Assembly: GCF_947507565.1 (NCBI RefSeq)
Contig: NC_089179.1
Span: forward strand, 3,241,747-3,305,746
Source of the DNA: Oscarella lobularis
Taxonomy: Eukaryota; Porifera; Homoscleromorpha; Homosclerophorida; Oscarellidae
Length of the DNA: 64,000 nt
Direction: 5' to 3'
Shown: in pieces, positions 11,255 to 22,551 of the stretch
How the letters are laid out: each line of letters opens with the position of its first letter
How positions within the stretch are numbered: position 1 is the first letter of the stretch
Made by a program: the position numbers and the translations under genes
Notes under the pieces: model-generated
Database searches by the model: none
The model's input: only the letters and a program-made list of their open reading frames with translations
What the model was told of the DNA's origin: nothing

Positions 11255-12213
11255 ATGCTTACGGGGCCAATTTCCCAAAACAGACTACACTACGAGCTAT
11301 TTTTCAAGAGCTTTTTCGACGACCCGAGTATAAACGGGGGTCCCTGCACGAGTGTGATTGAATACGATATCGGGCAACATCGGATGATGCCATTGCGAAA
11401 GCTGCTGAAGCAGCTCAACATCAGCACCCCGAAGCAATGGAACCCTGCGGCTGGGAATTCAAGTTCGACGAAAGCGTCTGGTCAAGGTATTACGCATCTG
11501 GCCAATGACTTGGTGCAATAACTATTTAATTAATTAAAATAGGCGTGGTGAAGCCGGACCTTTTGCTAGTCTCGAGTTCCGCCGCGTATGCCACGACGAG
11601 CCTACGCAAGGCTTGCGACGCATTTTGGTCTCACGCGACGCAGAAATCGACCACCGTCAGAGACCTCATTGTCCCCCCTCACCACTATTTCATCGCGGAA
11701 ATGTCAACGCAGTCCGAAAAGATGAATGATATGCTTTTCCAGATTGAAAAAGCTTTCGCTGTTATCGACCACGCTACAAAGAATGGGAATGCCCTATTTT
11801 CTCGAGACGCAAGTGAAGTTTTCGCCGCCGTTATTGTGAACGGCCCCCCGCCGGAAAGCTTCGAATCGGAATGCGAGAAGTTCTCTTCACTACTCGACGG
11901 TCATAAGGATTCATTTCTTGGCGACGCCTGGAGGACGGGAAAAATTATGTTTTTCTACGTCCCGTTTGCCAATGTGTTCTCGTTATTGAGAAGATTAGAT
12001 GAAAGTACGTAAGGGTGACTAGAGTTTAGTGCGTTCTATTTTGGCTATTTGTAGAACTTGATCGCAATTTGCAAATGCTTGGAGACATCAAACTTCGTAA
12101 GGGTGACTAAAAAAAAGTTTAGCGCGTTGTATATGTATATTTGGCTATTTGTAGAACTCATTGAAATCAAGAAGCTAGTACCGTCGCGTCGAAACCAGTG
12201 CGTCATACTGTGA
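11255..12213 (+). CDS. Orphan protein with C-terminal CVIL (CaaX-like) motif
   Basis: Four exons join with matching phase 1 throughout: 11255-11486, 11543-12004, 12055-12096 and 12155-12213, giving about 264 residues. I do not recognise the fold. No signal peptide or membrane segment is seen; the middle is mixed alpha/beta (VVKPDLLLVSSSAAYATTS, KIMFFYVPFANVFSLL), and the end is helical (LDRNLQMLGDI, LIEIKKLVPSRRNQ). The predicted last four residues are CVIL, preceded by basic residues. That is what a geranylgeranylation CaaX box looks like, so membrane anchoring is inferred. Introns 2 and 3 are near copies of each other (GTAAGGGTGACTA .. GGCTATTTGTAG), so the 14-codon exon 3 probably arose by local duplication. 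A preceding 'gcttag' at 11249-11254 leaves open a further 5' exon. Confidence 0.6.
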
Positions 12214-12659
12214 AGAGTCCCGTGAACGCAGCGTGATATGGTGATCATTGTGTTGTCGTCGCGTATTTTTTGCGTGTTTTAAATTAAATACGCGATGACT
12301 CTCTGAGAATAAAGCATTATCCTTTAGTTATAATACTGTACATGCATATTTTGCGTGATGGCATGCTACAAGAGCCGCTAGCTAGGCGAAGTTCATGACT
12401 AGTTCTGAGAAAATCTTTAGCTGGTCTTCAAGCTCAGTCTACGTTGTCAGCAGGCTCGGAATATCGTACTTCGAATCCACCTCCAACAGTTTTTGTCAGT
12501 AGGCACTGCATCCCCAGATACATCTATCTGAGTCTCTATTTAGACTAAGGAAGACGTTCCCAATTGGTACGCGCGACTTCGGCAAAAGCATCCTGGACCG
12601 ACGCTCAAAATAAAATAATAATAAAAAAAAGAAGTATTAATTTAATAAATAGCGGATAT
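12214..12659. other. 3' flank with orphan PIBF1-tail copy
   Basis: Contains 12406-12659 of the right-hand direct repeat and nothing else recognisable. The PIBF1-derived exons here have no upstream exons and are not expected to be used. Confidence 0.6.
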
Positions 12660-12702
12660 TTAATTTGTTCTTTGCGCTTCTCTTTCACGTTCAGTTTCAC
12701 GA
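12406..12702. repeat. Direct repeat, right copy (orphan PIBF1 tail plus real MFS tail)
   Basis: Near-identical to 10083-10374. Here the MFS 3' end is the working part and the PIBF1 exons are relics, including one that differs by a stop-type change (actaag for accaaag). Confidence 0.85.
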
Positions 12703-14054
12703 GGCGACCGATAGCAGGAGTGCAACAGCGCCAACATTATTAATCCACTGCCAAAAAATCCGGCAGACAGGTACAGAAACGATACGAATTTATCTGACAT
12801 CTGATACATAGTTTCCATGACGACGGGCCCAACTAAGCCGGCCACGGCAAAAGGCAAATGAAGCGCCCCAAGAGCTTCAGTAGCCAAACGGAGTCCAAAG
12901 AACTCGTGACTAACCGCTCCAATAACGGTATTGGAAGCAGGCATCACCATGTTATGAAGACCGTACGCAGCCAAGGCGGCGTAACGGCTCCACGATCCAA
13001 CACTGCTCATGAACCAGGGTAAAAAACCGATTGCGATTGTCTCGATGCCGGTTACGACGACCCACAGACGGGTGGGACCGAGCGAATCGGATACGACAGC
13101 GAAAAAGATCGTTCCCACGAGGTTGAGAATCTGCGACGTGAAGGAGAGCAATTCAAGAGGCGGATTCGACTCTCTCCAGAATGCTGTGAAAAGGTCCTGC
13201 TCTCGGCTTTCGAGTGCTAAGGGAGGGCCAAGCGATAGGAGACGCACGAGCATTAGAATCCACATTCGTTTGAATTTCAGTACGTTCCACTTGATTTTCG
13301 TTGTTTTAGTTCCGGGTGCCGTCACGTGAATCCCATTCTTCCACGGGTGAGTAAGCAATGCTAATATTGTTGCAGTCATCGCTGATGTGACCAGGCCGTA
13401 TGCAAAAAGCAATGTGCCGCAGTCTATCGCTTTTCTGTTATAAAGGCGCTCGAGTGCTATCGCGAATTGGGTCGACGGTATGGAGCCTACGCTCGCGCCC
13501 ACGGACACGAGCCCGGCGCCAAGTCCCGTGCGCGCGGGAAGCCACGCCATTGCGCAGTCGTACGCGGGAAGAAGGGCGAGAATTGCCGCCGCGCTGTTCA
13601 GCGAATAGGCGACGAGGAAGAGACCTTGTAGCCAAGGTCCCGTCGTTTTGCAGGCGAGTACGGTTGCGCCGCATGTCCCGTAGCTGATTCCGGCGAGAAG
13701 GAGCGACGCTGCGACGAACGGTCGCGGGGGAAGACGTTGGATGTACGGAGCAATGACGATGCTAAGAAAGCCGAACACGCCGAGGCCTCCTGCCTGTGCG
13801 TAGACTACGACAGAGGGGCTCCAATGGGGACACGACGAGCGAACGGGCTCGATAAGGTAACTCCCCACGTAGCTGAATGCGCCAAGAAATCCAGCTAGTA
13901 CGCCGGCAATCATTGCTGCCACTAAAGGCGGATTGCACTTGTTCATTGTTTTGTTGGAATTTTCTAACGTGCGCTGGCTTCTTAGATTCTGCGTGATCGA
14001 GTCTTCTAGATTCAGCTTCAGTTTTGCTGTTTCTTGTTTTCCTACCGTCGCCAT
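12660..14054 (-). CDS. Major facilitator superfamily transporter, copy 1
   Basis: Single-exon frame of about 464 residues from MATVGKQETAK (14054); an upstream ATG at 14111 would add 19. Around 12 hydrophobic segments follow a short polar N-terminus. MFS-like features include LPPRPFVAASLLLAGISYG, LPAYDCAMAWLPARTGLGAG and the loop-like DSLGPTRLWVVVTGIE. Family assignment within MFS is not possible by eye; a monocarboxylate-type porter is one option. It is paralogous to 22552-23768 (pseudogene), 29417-29720 (fragment) and 48572-49864 (intact). It is convergent with PIBF1. Confidence 0.8.
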   Translation of the reverse strand: MATVGKQETAKLKLNLEDSITQNLRSQRTLENSNKTMNKCNPPLVAAMIAGVLAGFLGAFSYVGSYLIEPVRSSCPHWSPSVVVYAQAGGLGVFGFLSIVIAPYIQRLPPRPFVAASLLLAGISYGTCGATVLACKTTGPWLQGLFLVAYSLNSAAAILALLPAYDCAMAWLPARTGLGAGLVSVGASVGSIPSTQFAIALERLYNRKAIDCGTLLFAYGLVTSAMTATILALLTHPWKNGIHVTAPGTKTTKIKWNVLKFKRMWILMLVRLLSLGPPLALESREQDLFTAFWRESNPPLELLSFTSQILNLVGTIFFAVVSDSLGPTRLWVVVTGIETIAIGFLPWFMSSVGSWSRYAALAAYGLHNMVMPASNTVIGAVSHEFFGLRLATEALGALHLPFAVAGLVGPVVMETMYQMSDKFVSFLYLSAGFFGSGLIMLALLHSCYRSPRETEREREAQRTN

Positions 14055-14264
14055 GTTGATGCTAAAGCGAAAAGACGAAGCATAGATAAAGGAATGGACG
14101 AAGCACAGCATCGTGACGCGATCTAAGGTGCAACAGACGCGGAGAAGAAAAAAAACGAAGGTTCTTACAGAAATGAACCCAGGAAACTCGGTCTATAGGC
14201 CTTTATAGGAAAGATTGACAAGCCTGAGTCAGAAGAACAATGAGGGACTCGGATGCGGAAGTAT

Positions 14265-15536
14265 TTACGTGAGATTTGATCGAAATTTCATTTCCGAATA
14301 CTTGAGGGTTCCGCTTTTCCAACCAGACCACCGTATTCCGTTTCTACTCGTATACTGATATCCGTTGAGATTAGAAACATAGCATTCATCAAACCACCAA
14401 GAACCAAGATAGGAAACGGCGCAATTGCCTTTGAAATTATCATTGTCTTGGTCTTTGGTTGAAAATTTCATTCCGTTGTGCCAGCCAAGTGAGTCGCTGG
14501 CATTTCCACTATACCCGCTCACACCCAGAACGTATTTTGTGCTCTCATCGCCAACACTGAAAGTGGAATATTTTGCATACACTCTATTTTCTTGCCTGTC
14601 TCCAAGATCAACTCGAAGTTCATTTCCACTGCTACTCAGACTGAGTAGCCAATGTACGTAATCAAGACCCAGCCAAAATTCTCCGCTGATATTTCCAAAT
14701 CCGTTTTTATATTCATTCCAGCCGCGCCTAAAATCAACAGATTCATCCTGTCTTCGTTGGAAGACGGTCCATCCGCCCCCATCAGTCTCCATGTCGCAAA
14801 AGACTCGAATTACGATCTTTTGAGGGCCATAAACAGAATAAACCCCACTTACTAGACTGGGGTCTCGTTTTAGTAAGCAGGAGCACTGGCATTCGTCGTA
14901 AAGAATCCGTTTTTTAATTTCTAATAGTTCTTTTCGTAGTTCTTCAATCTCCTTGGTTAGTGTGCCAGGTGAACCTTTTGGACCGGGCAATCCTCTTTGT
15001 CCGTCGCCACCTTTCGAACCATTTTGTCCTTTTTGTCCAATTGATCCTTTCATTCCCACACTTCCTGTCTGCCCTTTGTCGCCTTTTGGTCCGGCCTTAC
15101 CGTAAATTCCGGGTAGCCCCTAGATTGCAGTAGCTTTCAAAATGACCCATGGCATCAAGCTGTGCAGCACCTTTGAGCCGTCTTCTCCCTTAGGACCAAT
15201 TGGTCCAGGAAGTCCTATCAACCCCTAGTAAAGTCTGAAATTATCTCAAAAACACAGGCGTGTACGTTTATAGTACCGGCTTTCCTGGAGAGCCATTCTG
15301 TCCCGGTGATCCCGCTGGACCTGGTGATCCGTTGTGTCCCGGCACGCCAGGGTGACCTGGGTGACCAGGATGGCCTCGAGGCGCAATGCAGGAGACAGTG
15401 CACGACATCTCACAGACGCATTTAAGAACGAAGAGTCACAAGCTTTTTTTCTCACCTTTGAAGTATCACTTTGACCTGGTAAGGCAAAAACAGGGAAGAA
15501 AAGTGCTGATAAGATCACTCTTTGTAGAAGAGCCAT
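14265..15536 (-). CDS. Collagen-fibrinogen (ficolin-like) secreted protein, FReD1
   Basis: Four phase-0 exons: 15456-15536, 15277-15408, 15171-15224 and 14265-15119, about 373 residues. Exon 1 is a signal peptide (MALLQRVILSALFF). Exon 2 starts with a Cys cluster (MSCTVSC) and runs into Gly-X-Y repeats that continue through exon 3 into exon 4. A short helical neck with CQCSC precedes a C-terminal fibrinogen-related domain: VFCDMETDGGGWTVFQRR, WLGLDYVHWLLSL, and SLGWHNGMKFSTKDQDND with a GNCAV segment. This is the layout of ficolins, secreted trimeric recognition lectins of innate immunity; the ligand is unknown. It appears intact, unlike FReD2 and FReD3. Confidence 0.88.
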
Positions 15537-15625
15537 CTCTTCGCAGTCGAGAAGAATAATGCACGTCTCTGCGCAAGTTCACTCTCCAAATGTAGGATGC
15601 ACGCAGCTCACGTGCTACAGCTAGT

Positions 15626-15883
15626 CTAAACTATAAACACAGAGTCTCGTATTTCCACCATACACTGTATGCAATTTCTCGTGGTACTGTAACGTTCAGT
15701 TGATGTGAGGCTTAGCTGCTGCCAGTGAGTGTAATCATAGCCCAACCAGAATTCTCCACTGACATTTCTATGTCCGTTTCGTTTCGCGATAAAGAGAGAA
15801 ACGTTTTCATCTGATTGATTTCGCTCCAAGATGACCCACGAGCTTCCTACTGTACCCCTACAGGTTTGATTACGATCTATCAA
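15626..15883 (-). pseudogene. Fibrinogen-domain relic
   Basis: Short minus-strand frame with VSGEFWLGYDYTHWQQLSL, clearly derived from the FReD core. It lacks the preceding GGGWTVFQRR motif and everything after. It lies just upstream of FReD1 and is a truncated duplicate. Confidence 0.7.
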
Positions 15884-16079
15884 TCTACGAAGGAGCTGTT
15901 CAAACCGGATGTAGCGAAACGCGTTGCCGTACTAAACAGTCTCGGGAGCGCGTTTCGAAGGTCGTTCCCTCGCACTCGCTTCAATATATAGATCTAACAA
16001 ACACAAACGCAGAAAAACCACCAAAAAGATAGACAAAGAGATACTACAAAACTCAGTACAGTACTTCTCTTGAAAATTT

Positions 16080-17195
16080 CTACAACGATGCATACGGCGT
16101 ATCAATTAAGACAGGAATAATTCTATCCTGACTGACCCCTTGGATAAGCGCTGCAAACCCCCTCCGAATCGATTCCTGATACAGTTTCGCATTCGGATTA
16201 AGTCTGTCCTTTGGAATGTTTTCAAAGCCACGTTCAATACTCCCTTCTTCAGATTGAATTAGGCTCATGATTTTGGTGCTATCATCCTTTTGTCGTTGCA
16301 TGATTCTCACTTCCCTCACCAGATAGCTGAACCTGTCTCCTTGCCAGGCGGTAACAGTTACTTCCTTTAGCTCGTTCGTGAGCCCTAAGGTACCAAACAG
16401 TATTTCCTTGTCCTTCATGTAATCATTGTGCTTCTTCTGAGCTTCCTTTGACAAGTTGATCCGTCTATTGAGCGGCATAGTTTTGCCGGTATTGCTGCGT
16501 ATAGCGTACGTAAAACCCAAATTATGTTTCGCTAAACTGGTGTACCATCGGGCTACCAAACTCCAGATGCTGTTCGGTGCACACCTGCTTAGAAGCTCCT
16601 CGCCGATTCTCTTTGCATGCCGGTGAAACTCCAATTTGTTCCTTTGCCATCGGCTGTTTTCCGGAGACGGAAATTTCAATTCAAGTTTTCCCAGCGTGTC
16701 GTAAGCGAGCAATTTATTGAACAAGGAAAGAGGGCTGCTCTCAGACGAAGCAATGAGGTCATTGCACTGCGAACTGACAGCACCAATTTTATCATCGCCT
16801 TTGTCGTGGAGTTCCGGCTCGTACATTCGGACTTCGTAATAATTCTTAAGAGCCGGAGGCATTATAGCCATAACCTTATTTACTTCGTCTCTGCATCCCA
16901 AACTGCACCACGAAGCGTCTGCTAGAAGCGAAAGTATTAGGATCTGCTCTTCGACAGGAAAGAGAGCGCTGTCGGCGAGCAACTGGAGCTCGCTAAATGA
17001 TTGCTTCCACAACCGCAGGTTGTGCGTCTCGTTTTTTGAATAAATACATGGAATGGAGCGCGTCGCTTTGGCAGACGAAACGTACCCTCGAAGAAGAGGA
17101 ATGGCTTTCTGGACGTCGTATACAAAAAAGGCGGCGGAGAGATTCATCAGAGGAGTTGAGAAGTGGGTACAGATTGACCTTTGAGGAATTTCTTC
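16080..17195 (-). CDS. Orphan protein, large terminal exon
   Basis: A 371-codon exon opening after a clear acceptor (tttggcttag, phase 0) and ending at 16080. The encoded protein is mainly helical and soluble-looking, without signal peptide, membrane segment or motif that I recognise (for example SELQLLADSALFPVEEQILI, RRGFAALIQGVSQDRIIPV). An internal ATG lies at 17147. Upstream exons probably exist: 17254-17290 fits as a small exon, and a Lys/Glu-rich exon near 17385-17492 (KRKQLRKAEEEFDVKRPRK) looks nuclear-localisation-like. The phase between those two could not be resolved. The gene is divergent from ROCO1. Confidence 0.55.
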   Translation of the reverse strand, partial: EEIPQRSICTHFSTPLMNLSAAFFVYDVQKAIPLLRGYVSSAKATRSIPCIYSKNETHNLRLWKQSFSELQLLADSALFPVEEQILILSLLADASWCSLGCRDEVNKVMAIMPPALKNYYEVRMYEPELHDKGDDKIGAVSSQCNDLIASSESSPLSLFNKLLAYDTLGKLELKFPSPENSRWQRNKLEFHRHAKRIGEELLSRCAPNSIWSLVARWYTSLAKHNLGFTYAIRSNTGKTMPLNRRINLSKEAQKKHNDYMKDKEILFGTLGLTNELKEVTVTAWQGDRFSYLVREVRIMQRQKDDSTKIMSLIQSEEGSIERGFENIPKDRLNPNAKLYQESIRRGFAALIQGVSQDRIIPVLIDTPYASL

Positions 17196-17499
17196 CTAAG
17201 CCAAATAATTTGGGGACTTCATATATGCATGCGTTGTCGTTTGCGTTCCTCACCACTTCGTCTTCATCTGTTCTCGTTTCTATGGTTGCACTGTCAGTAA
17301 TCTCAAGAAAAGTCTATTCGGGACAAGCTGCCAATTTGATATCATGCGTTTGGGCCGTGCGTAATACGTGTACCTTCAGTTCGCGCTGCTCCTCAAACTT
17401 GAAGCCAACGTCTTCTTTACGCGGTCTTTTCACGTCGAATTCTTCCTCTGCTTTTCTCAATTGTTTTCTCTTCGTTCCTGCGGCCCTAGAGAAGAAAAA

Positions 17500-17889
17500 C
17501 GTATGAGTCTACTCCGTCACGACCCGGAAGCATGGACATTGCGACGCTGTCGAAGCTGATTATTTAGCTCTCGTTTAGCTCTCGTGTAGCTCTTACCGAT
17601 TCATTGAGAAAACAACAGAGTCCCAGTTTTTTTTCCGAAAACGTAAACGCGGGTATGCGTGACGCAGTCTTCGCAAAACTTTAACGCGCGTGCACGCGCG
17701 ACCCGGCTAGCTGAGGCGGCTCTCTACCGCTCTCTACGCGGCTCTGGCAGTTCAACGCAGTGAGTAGAACGGTGAACGCAGAGCCTCGTCTCTATTACTT
17801 TATTCGAGACCATTTTCTCAGGCTGAGTCTTCCCTGCTAGCGAATCTGCGCCACTTTCACTTTCATTTTTCCCATTCAGCGAACTCGTG
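17500..17889. promoter_or_regulatory. Intergenic region between orphan gene and ROCO1
   Basis: About 390 bp, GC-rich in the middle (GCGCGTGCACGCGCG near 17684-17700), between two divergent genes. Probably promoters for both. No motif is assigned. Confidence 0.35.
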
Positions 17890-20800
17890 ATGAAACCAGC
17901 TCAACATCTTCGGGTCGTCCGTCGTTTCCCTCTGAAAGACTCATCATCATCGTCGTCTGAGTCTTCATCCGAGCGGTTCGAGCGAGACGAAGGAGTAATG
18001 GTGGGGATAATAGTGAGCTCCAACGTACACGCCGTTGCGGTGAAATGGGACTGTGAAACGGATGAAGAAACATTTCACGCAGCGGAAGATGGGACCTTTG
18101 GACTGAGCGTGCTCGATGTTAGCCCTCAACTTGAAGGTGGGTGATCAGTGGACGGTGAACTTTGCGTTATAATTAACCGACTGGGGTTTCTTTAGACGAC
18201 GTTGACGTTCGCTGCACTGCCTGCAGCGTTTACCCTATCGTGGGAATATTTTGGAAATGCGATGTGTGTTTCGACGTTTATTTGTGTTCACCCTGCTATC
18301 ACGCCTCAAAGCACGACATTGATCATAGCTTTTGGTGCATTCCGTTTAGGAGAGCGTCTTGGTATAACGAACGATAGTCTGTTTTTTTTTGGGTGGGGTA
18401 ATCCAGTGCTGCGTGTATTAGGATTCCAGTTGGCAAGCGAATGGGTGCCTTTCAGGTAAACGCGAGAGGTCTGTTTCCCAATGCTCTGGTAAAGGATGCG
18501 TCTGAGCCGTCAAAGGAGCTGACAGTTGCTGAAGGCGGCTTAGTATTATTTAATTAATGGCTTTCTTAAAATACTTTTGGAAAATATTTTTTACAGGCTT
18601 GCAGACTGTCGATAAGGGACTCCGACGGTGAAGAAATCGACGATGAAGACGACGTCAGCCTACTCATGAGAAAAGTATACATGGCAAATGCAGATCAAGT
18701 GGTTTTGGTACTATTAGGGACTGTTTAGGTAACTTGCGTCCGATCTGCACGAGGTCCGAAGATATTTCGAGATCATTTGCCCATTCTTGGTTTCAGTATT
18801 TCCGGAGAAGAGACTGCTGAGCGTCGTTTAGATGCTGGACGTAGAGGTCACTTTACCTTCAATGTCGGCGATTTCGTTGTAATTGACGCTGAAGCTGCCG
18901 TTGCTGAAATTTTGCAGCAACACGTCAACTTGCCATCAATAGCGTTTCAAAGAATGCTTGATGTGCCTGCCGAAGTAAAAGCTGTAAAAGCAACTAATGG
19001 TATCAGCGTGGCAACGGTGGAGCACAGAGACTGGTCTGTAAAGGAAGGGGAAGAGGCCAGAACATGGGAGTTAAACTCGGCGATCCTTAGAAGCCACGGC
19101 GTAGTAAGAAAAAGCCACAGAACAAATTGTATTGATTGTTCATGTTGTATGTAGTGTTTGCAGTGCAAACGAGAAAAGGCGGTTGTTCAGTTTTCTGTGC
19201 CCTGTGCTCACGTGGTCACTTGCATAGGTTTGTTGGAGTTTTCACACCGCACGTTTCATTTTCGAAATTGTGTTTTTTCTTAAACAAGATTGTTCAACCG
19301 AAAGAATTCTTTGCCCAAAGTGTGACAAGAAAGTTTACAAGAGTGTACACCTGAGAACAGGTATGCGCTGATAAGAAGAGGAAAGGTGGCTAATGTTTTT
19401 ATAGGAAAAGAAATTATTGGCGACGAAGCTTTCAAGAAGATCTACGAAAGAGCTCTGAAGACCGGAGAAGCAAGAATCTCTCGTGCTCGCTTTGTCATTG
19501 TAGGACAAGATGGCGTAGGTAAAACCTGCTTGGTGAATTCGCTTCTAAAGAAAGTTTTCCATCCATGCGCAAGCACGGATGGAGTGGCTTGCACATTAGT
19601 TATGAGAAACGTCATTGACTGGATAGAAGTAAAATGCGATGACGACAAACATGGTCACTATCTTGATTCATCGATACACGGTACAACTGGATCAATGCAG
19701 AGCAACTTTGAAAAAGATCCAGTCAGTGCAACTGATGTCATTTCAGAACCTCAACTTGCTGTGGAATCGTCTCGTAAGCATCGGAGAAAAGTTGAAGAGA
19801 GATCTGCTATCGAATCCGACGTTGAACCGGTTCAGATCGATTCTGATGAACTATTGCGAGACGATGTTGATAAACTGACTCCGTCTCAAAGGCGAGAACT
19901 GCGGCGTTTTATGAACGATCCTGGGGAATCGGAAAGCAAAAAAGACCAACTGATTATCAATGTCTGGGACCACGGTGGCCAGGAGTGTTACCTGATGGCA
20001 CACGCTGCTCTTCTTGGGGATTATTCTGAATTTGCGTCAGGTGTTTACGCTATTGTGTTTAATCAAGCACTGCGACTAGCCGACAAAGCAGTGTCAACGT
20101 ACCGCAAAGACGGCTGTGCGCCTGAAGAGGGAGAAACGCAGGAGCTCGCCTACATTGAGTCTAATGAAGATTTTATACTGTACTGGATTTCAAGTATACA
20201 AATTGCTCACCCAGACGAGGAAAATGATTCGGAAACGCAGGCTTACATGGGGTCGTCTCTAGGAGTAAATTTTCCTCCAGTGATGCTGATTGGCACAAAT
20301 GACGATGCCAAAGCGTTTGCCAGCCAAAATAAGTCAGAAAACAACAAAAGACTCGAAGCAGTGTTTCGCACAAAGTCGTATCAGTCCCACCTCATTCGAC
20401 CCCAAAACGACACGCTTTTCTTCCCTATTGACAATACAAAGTCTGGCAGCGCCGATGAGGACCCTGCAATAGACATTCGCAGTACTATTGAGAAGATTTG
20501 TAAAGATTATTGGGCCGACAAGCCCGCTCCTGTTCGATGGCTTCGGCTTGAAAAACTTTGCAATCGAGTACGAGACAAAGAGAAAAAGCACCTTTTGACA
20601 AAAAGGGAGCTGTATTCCTATGGAAGAAGCATGTGTGGAATCACCAGCGATAACGAAATGGCTGGTGCCCTTCTCTATCTCTCAAGCTTGGGAGTAATTT
20701 TGTTCTACGAGAATGTACCTGAACTAGAACAGACGATATTTATTGACCCGGAGTGGCTTGTCAGAGTGGTTTGCTCGTTCGTGACGGCCGAAAAGCCGCC

Positions 20801-22138
20801 CCAGCGTTTAATAGCCGAATGGCAAATAGCAAAGGATACCGGAGTTGTGGATAAACGTTTAGCGCGTCACTTCTTGGATCGAGTTAGAGTAGATAAGTGT
20901 CACCACAACCTTATCTTCACTATTTTGGGGTACTTTGACATTGTCTACAGTGGACAAGATCATAAACGGAACGGTTCCTATATTGTTCCTTCTCTTGTTC
21001 AGAAAAAGATGACCATAGCTCAACTCAAAGAAGTTTCTGGCGAGCAATCGTTTTTGGTTTTTGCGCCTCGTGGATTGGACTGTTTTCCGGAACCGCTGTT
21101 TTTTCGACTCGTTGTGCGGTGCTTGCGACACTACGTTTGCGAGAACGAAGAACGTGCGAGAAATTGGTACTTGTTCCACTCTTACTGGTTTAAATTTGTT
21201 CTCTTCTATTGGAAAAAGAAGTACGTTCTTGTTTCTGTTCGTGAAGTTCAAGACTGTGACTTTTCAACGCTTAATGCGGAGTGCGTCAAACTTCGAGCGT
21301 TTCTGACAAAACAACTTGAAGAAGCACGAAAACTGGGAATGAAAGGATTCAAATTTGATGTTTGTGCTGAGTCAAAAGATTCAATAGGAGACTCTATTGA
21401 GAAAAGCACCTACGTGTGTATTGACGACTGCGTTTTGAAAAGCGACGTCGAAAGAGCTAAAATATGGATGCAGGCGAAGGTTTGTTTTGTATTGTGTTCT
21501 TTACTGCTATATTTGCCAGCTAAGCAATAAATTGAGCGAGATCTTTGCTTTTTATAGAAACGTAAAAGGACGTCAGAAAGAAGGCATTCACCTGAAAAAA
21601 GGTATCTTCTTTCGTTAATTAATCCTAGGTAATGGTTACTTTGTGTAGAACAAAAGTCTTGAAAAGTCAACCTGATACGGAAATGCCCATGTCGTTGGGC
21701 GAAAGTCAGAATGCAAAGCCGGGTAATTGAAAAAGCATTCACGCAAACATAGAGCAGAATAAAATAGAAAGAAATAATTTCTTTAATTAAACAGTATATA
21801 TAGACGTCTACCACCTTGAATTTTGATTATTGTTACTTTTAGTGTCTTTTCCCGCTGATGACGAGTTGGTATCGGATGCATTGATGAAGGCATGTGCTTC
21901 TGTTGGCGGATCGAAATGGGAAGCTCTCAGTATTGCCCTCGACATTAGCTTGAACGATCGAAGCAACATTGGCGAATTCATTCACGATAACTTCACTCGT
22001 ATGTTCAGGGTTCTGGAACTGTGGAAGAAACAGTCAAAGTCGCCAACAGCGGGCCAGCTTCTACGTTCATTTAAAGATTTTGGTGGTATTAGCCGAAGAG
22101 CTATAGAAATGGAATTCAAAGAGCTGTATGGTCACTAA
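17890..22138 (+). CDS. ROCO1: MIB/HERC2-ZZ-RING-Roc-COR-death domain protein
   Basis: Eleven exons join with consistent phase: 17890-18136, 18196-18361, 18407-18542, 18597-18674, 18729-19103, 19155-19227, 19289-19360, 19405-21479, 21558-21601, 21649-21722 and 21843-22138. They sum to exactly 1212 codons. In order: Ser/Glu-rich start; MIB/HERC2-like segment (about 35-75, VGIIVSSNVHAVAVKWD); ZZ zinc finger (about 83-138: CTAC, CDVC, CSPC, then His pairs); Mind-bomb-like region (210-334); RING (335-375: CLQC, PCAH, C..C, CPKC). Then Roc: P-loop GQDGVGKT near 416, G3 WDHGGQE, G4 GTND. COR follows (ILFYENVPELEQTIFIDPEW), then a death domain over the last ~98 residues (SKWEALSIALDISL). Inferred: a cytosolic E3 ubiquitin ligase gated by a GTPase switch and coupled to death-domain partners. 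The RING-Roc junction crosses a 44-nt intron in phase 1, which supports a true fusion. Confidence 0.82.
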
Positions 22139-22551
22139 TAAAACTTGGACGTATGTTTGGCGTTTTTCATTCCTTTTTTGTCTAACTGTACTTTTGTCCA
22201 TTGTTTGTTAGGCTGTTGCATGCTCTGCAATTAGTGAACTGCATATACGCATGTAAGTAATGTCAAGAATCTCTACGCTATTTACTGTCGAAAGTTCGGA
22301 CAACGACGAGGTAAGATGCTCGAAAAGCGATTTGTATGTCTATCTTTTCTGATTTGAATCTATCTCATTGATGACGCAGAACGCCACAACGTGAAGAAAA
22401 TGATTACGTTTCTTTAGTCGAATGTCTGCACAGTTTCTTGTGCTGATCTCTTCATGGGAAAATCAAGAGACAGTCGACGTTGTATTGAAGCGAGCAAAGG
22501 TAAAAAAATAGAAGCGATACAAACTACAAGTAAGAAAATAATTAATACTTA
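22139..22551. other. No gene recognised between ROCO1 and MFS2
   Basis: About 410 bp of AT-rich 3' flank. Short frames only. Confidence 0.5.

Noticed and set aside
16997-17506. 169-codon plus-strand open frame
   Set aside because: Overlaps the minus-strand orphan gene exons and their acceptor; no family resemblance and poor start context.
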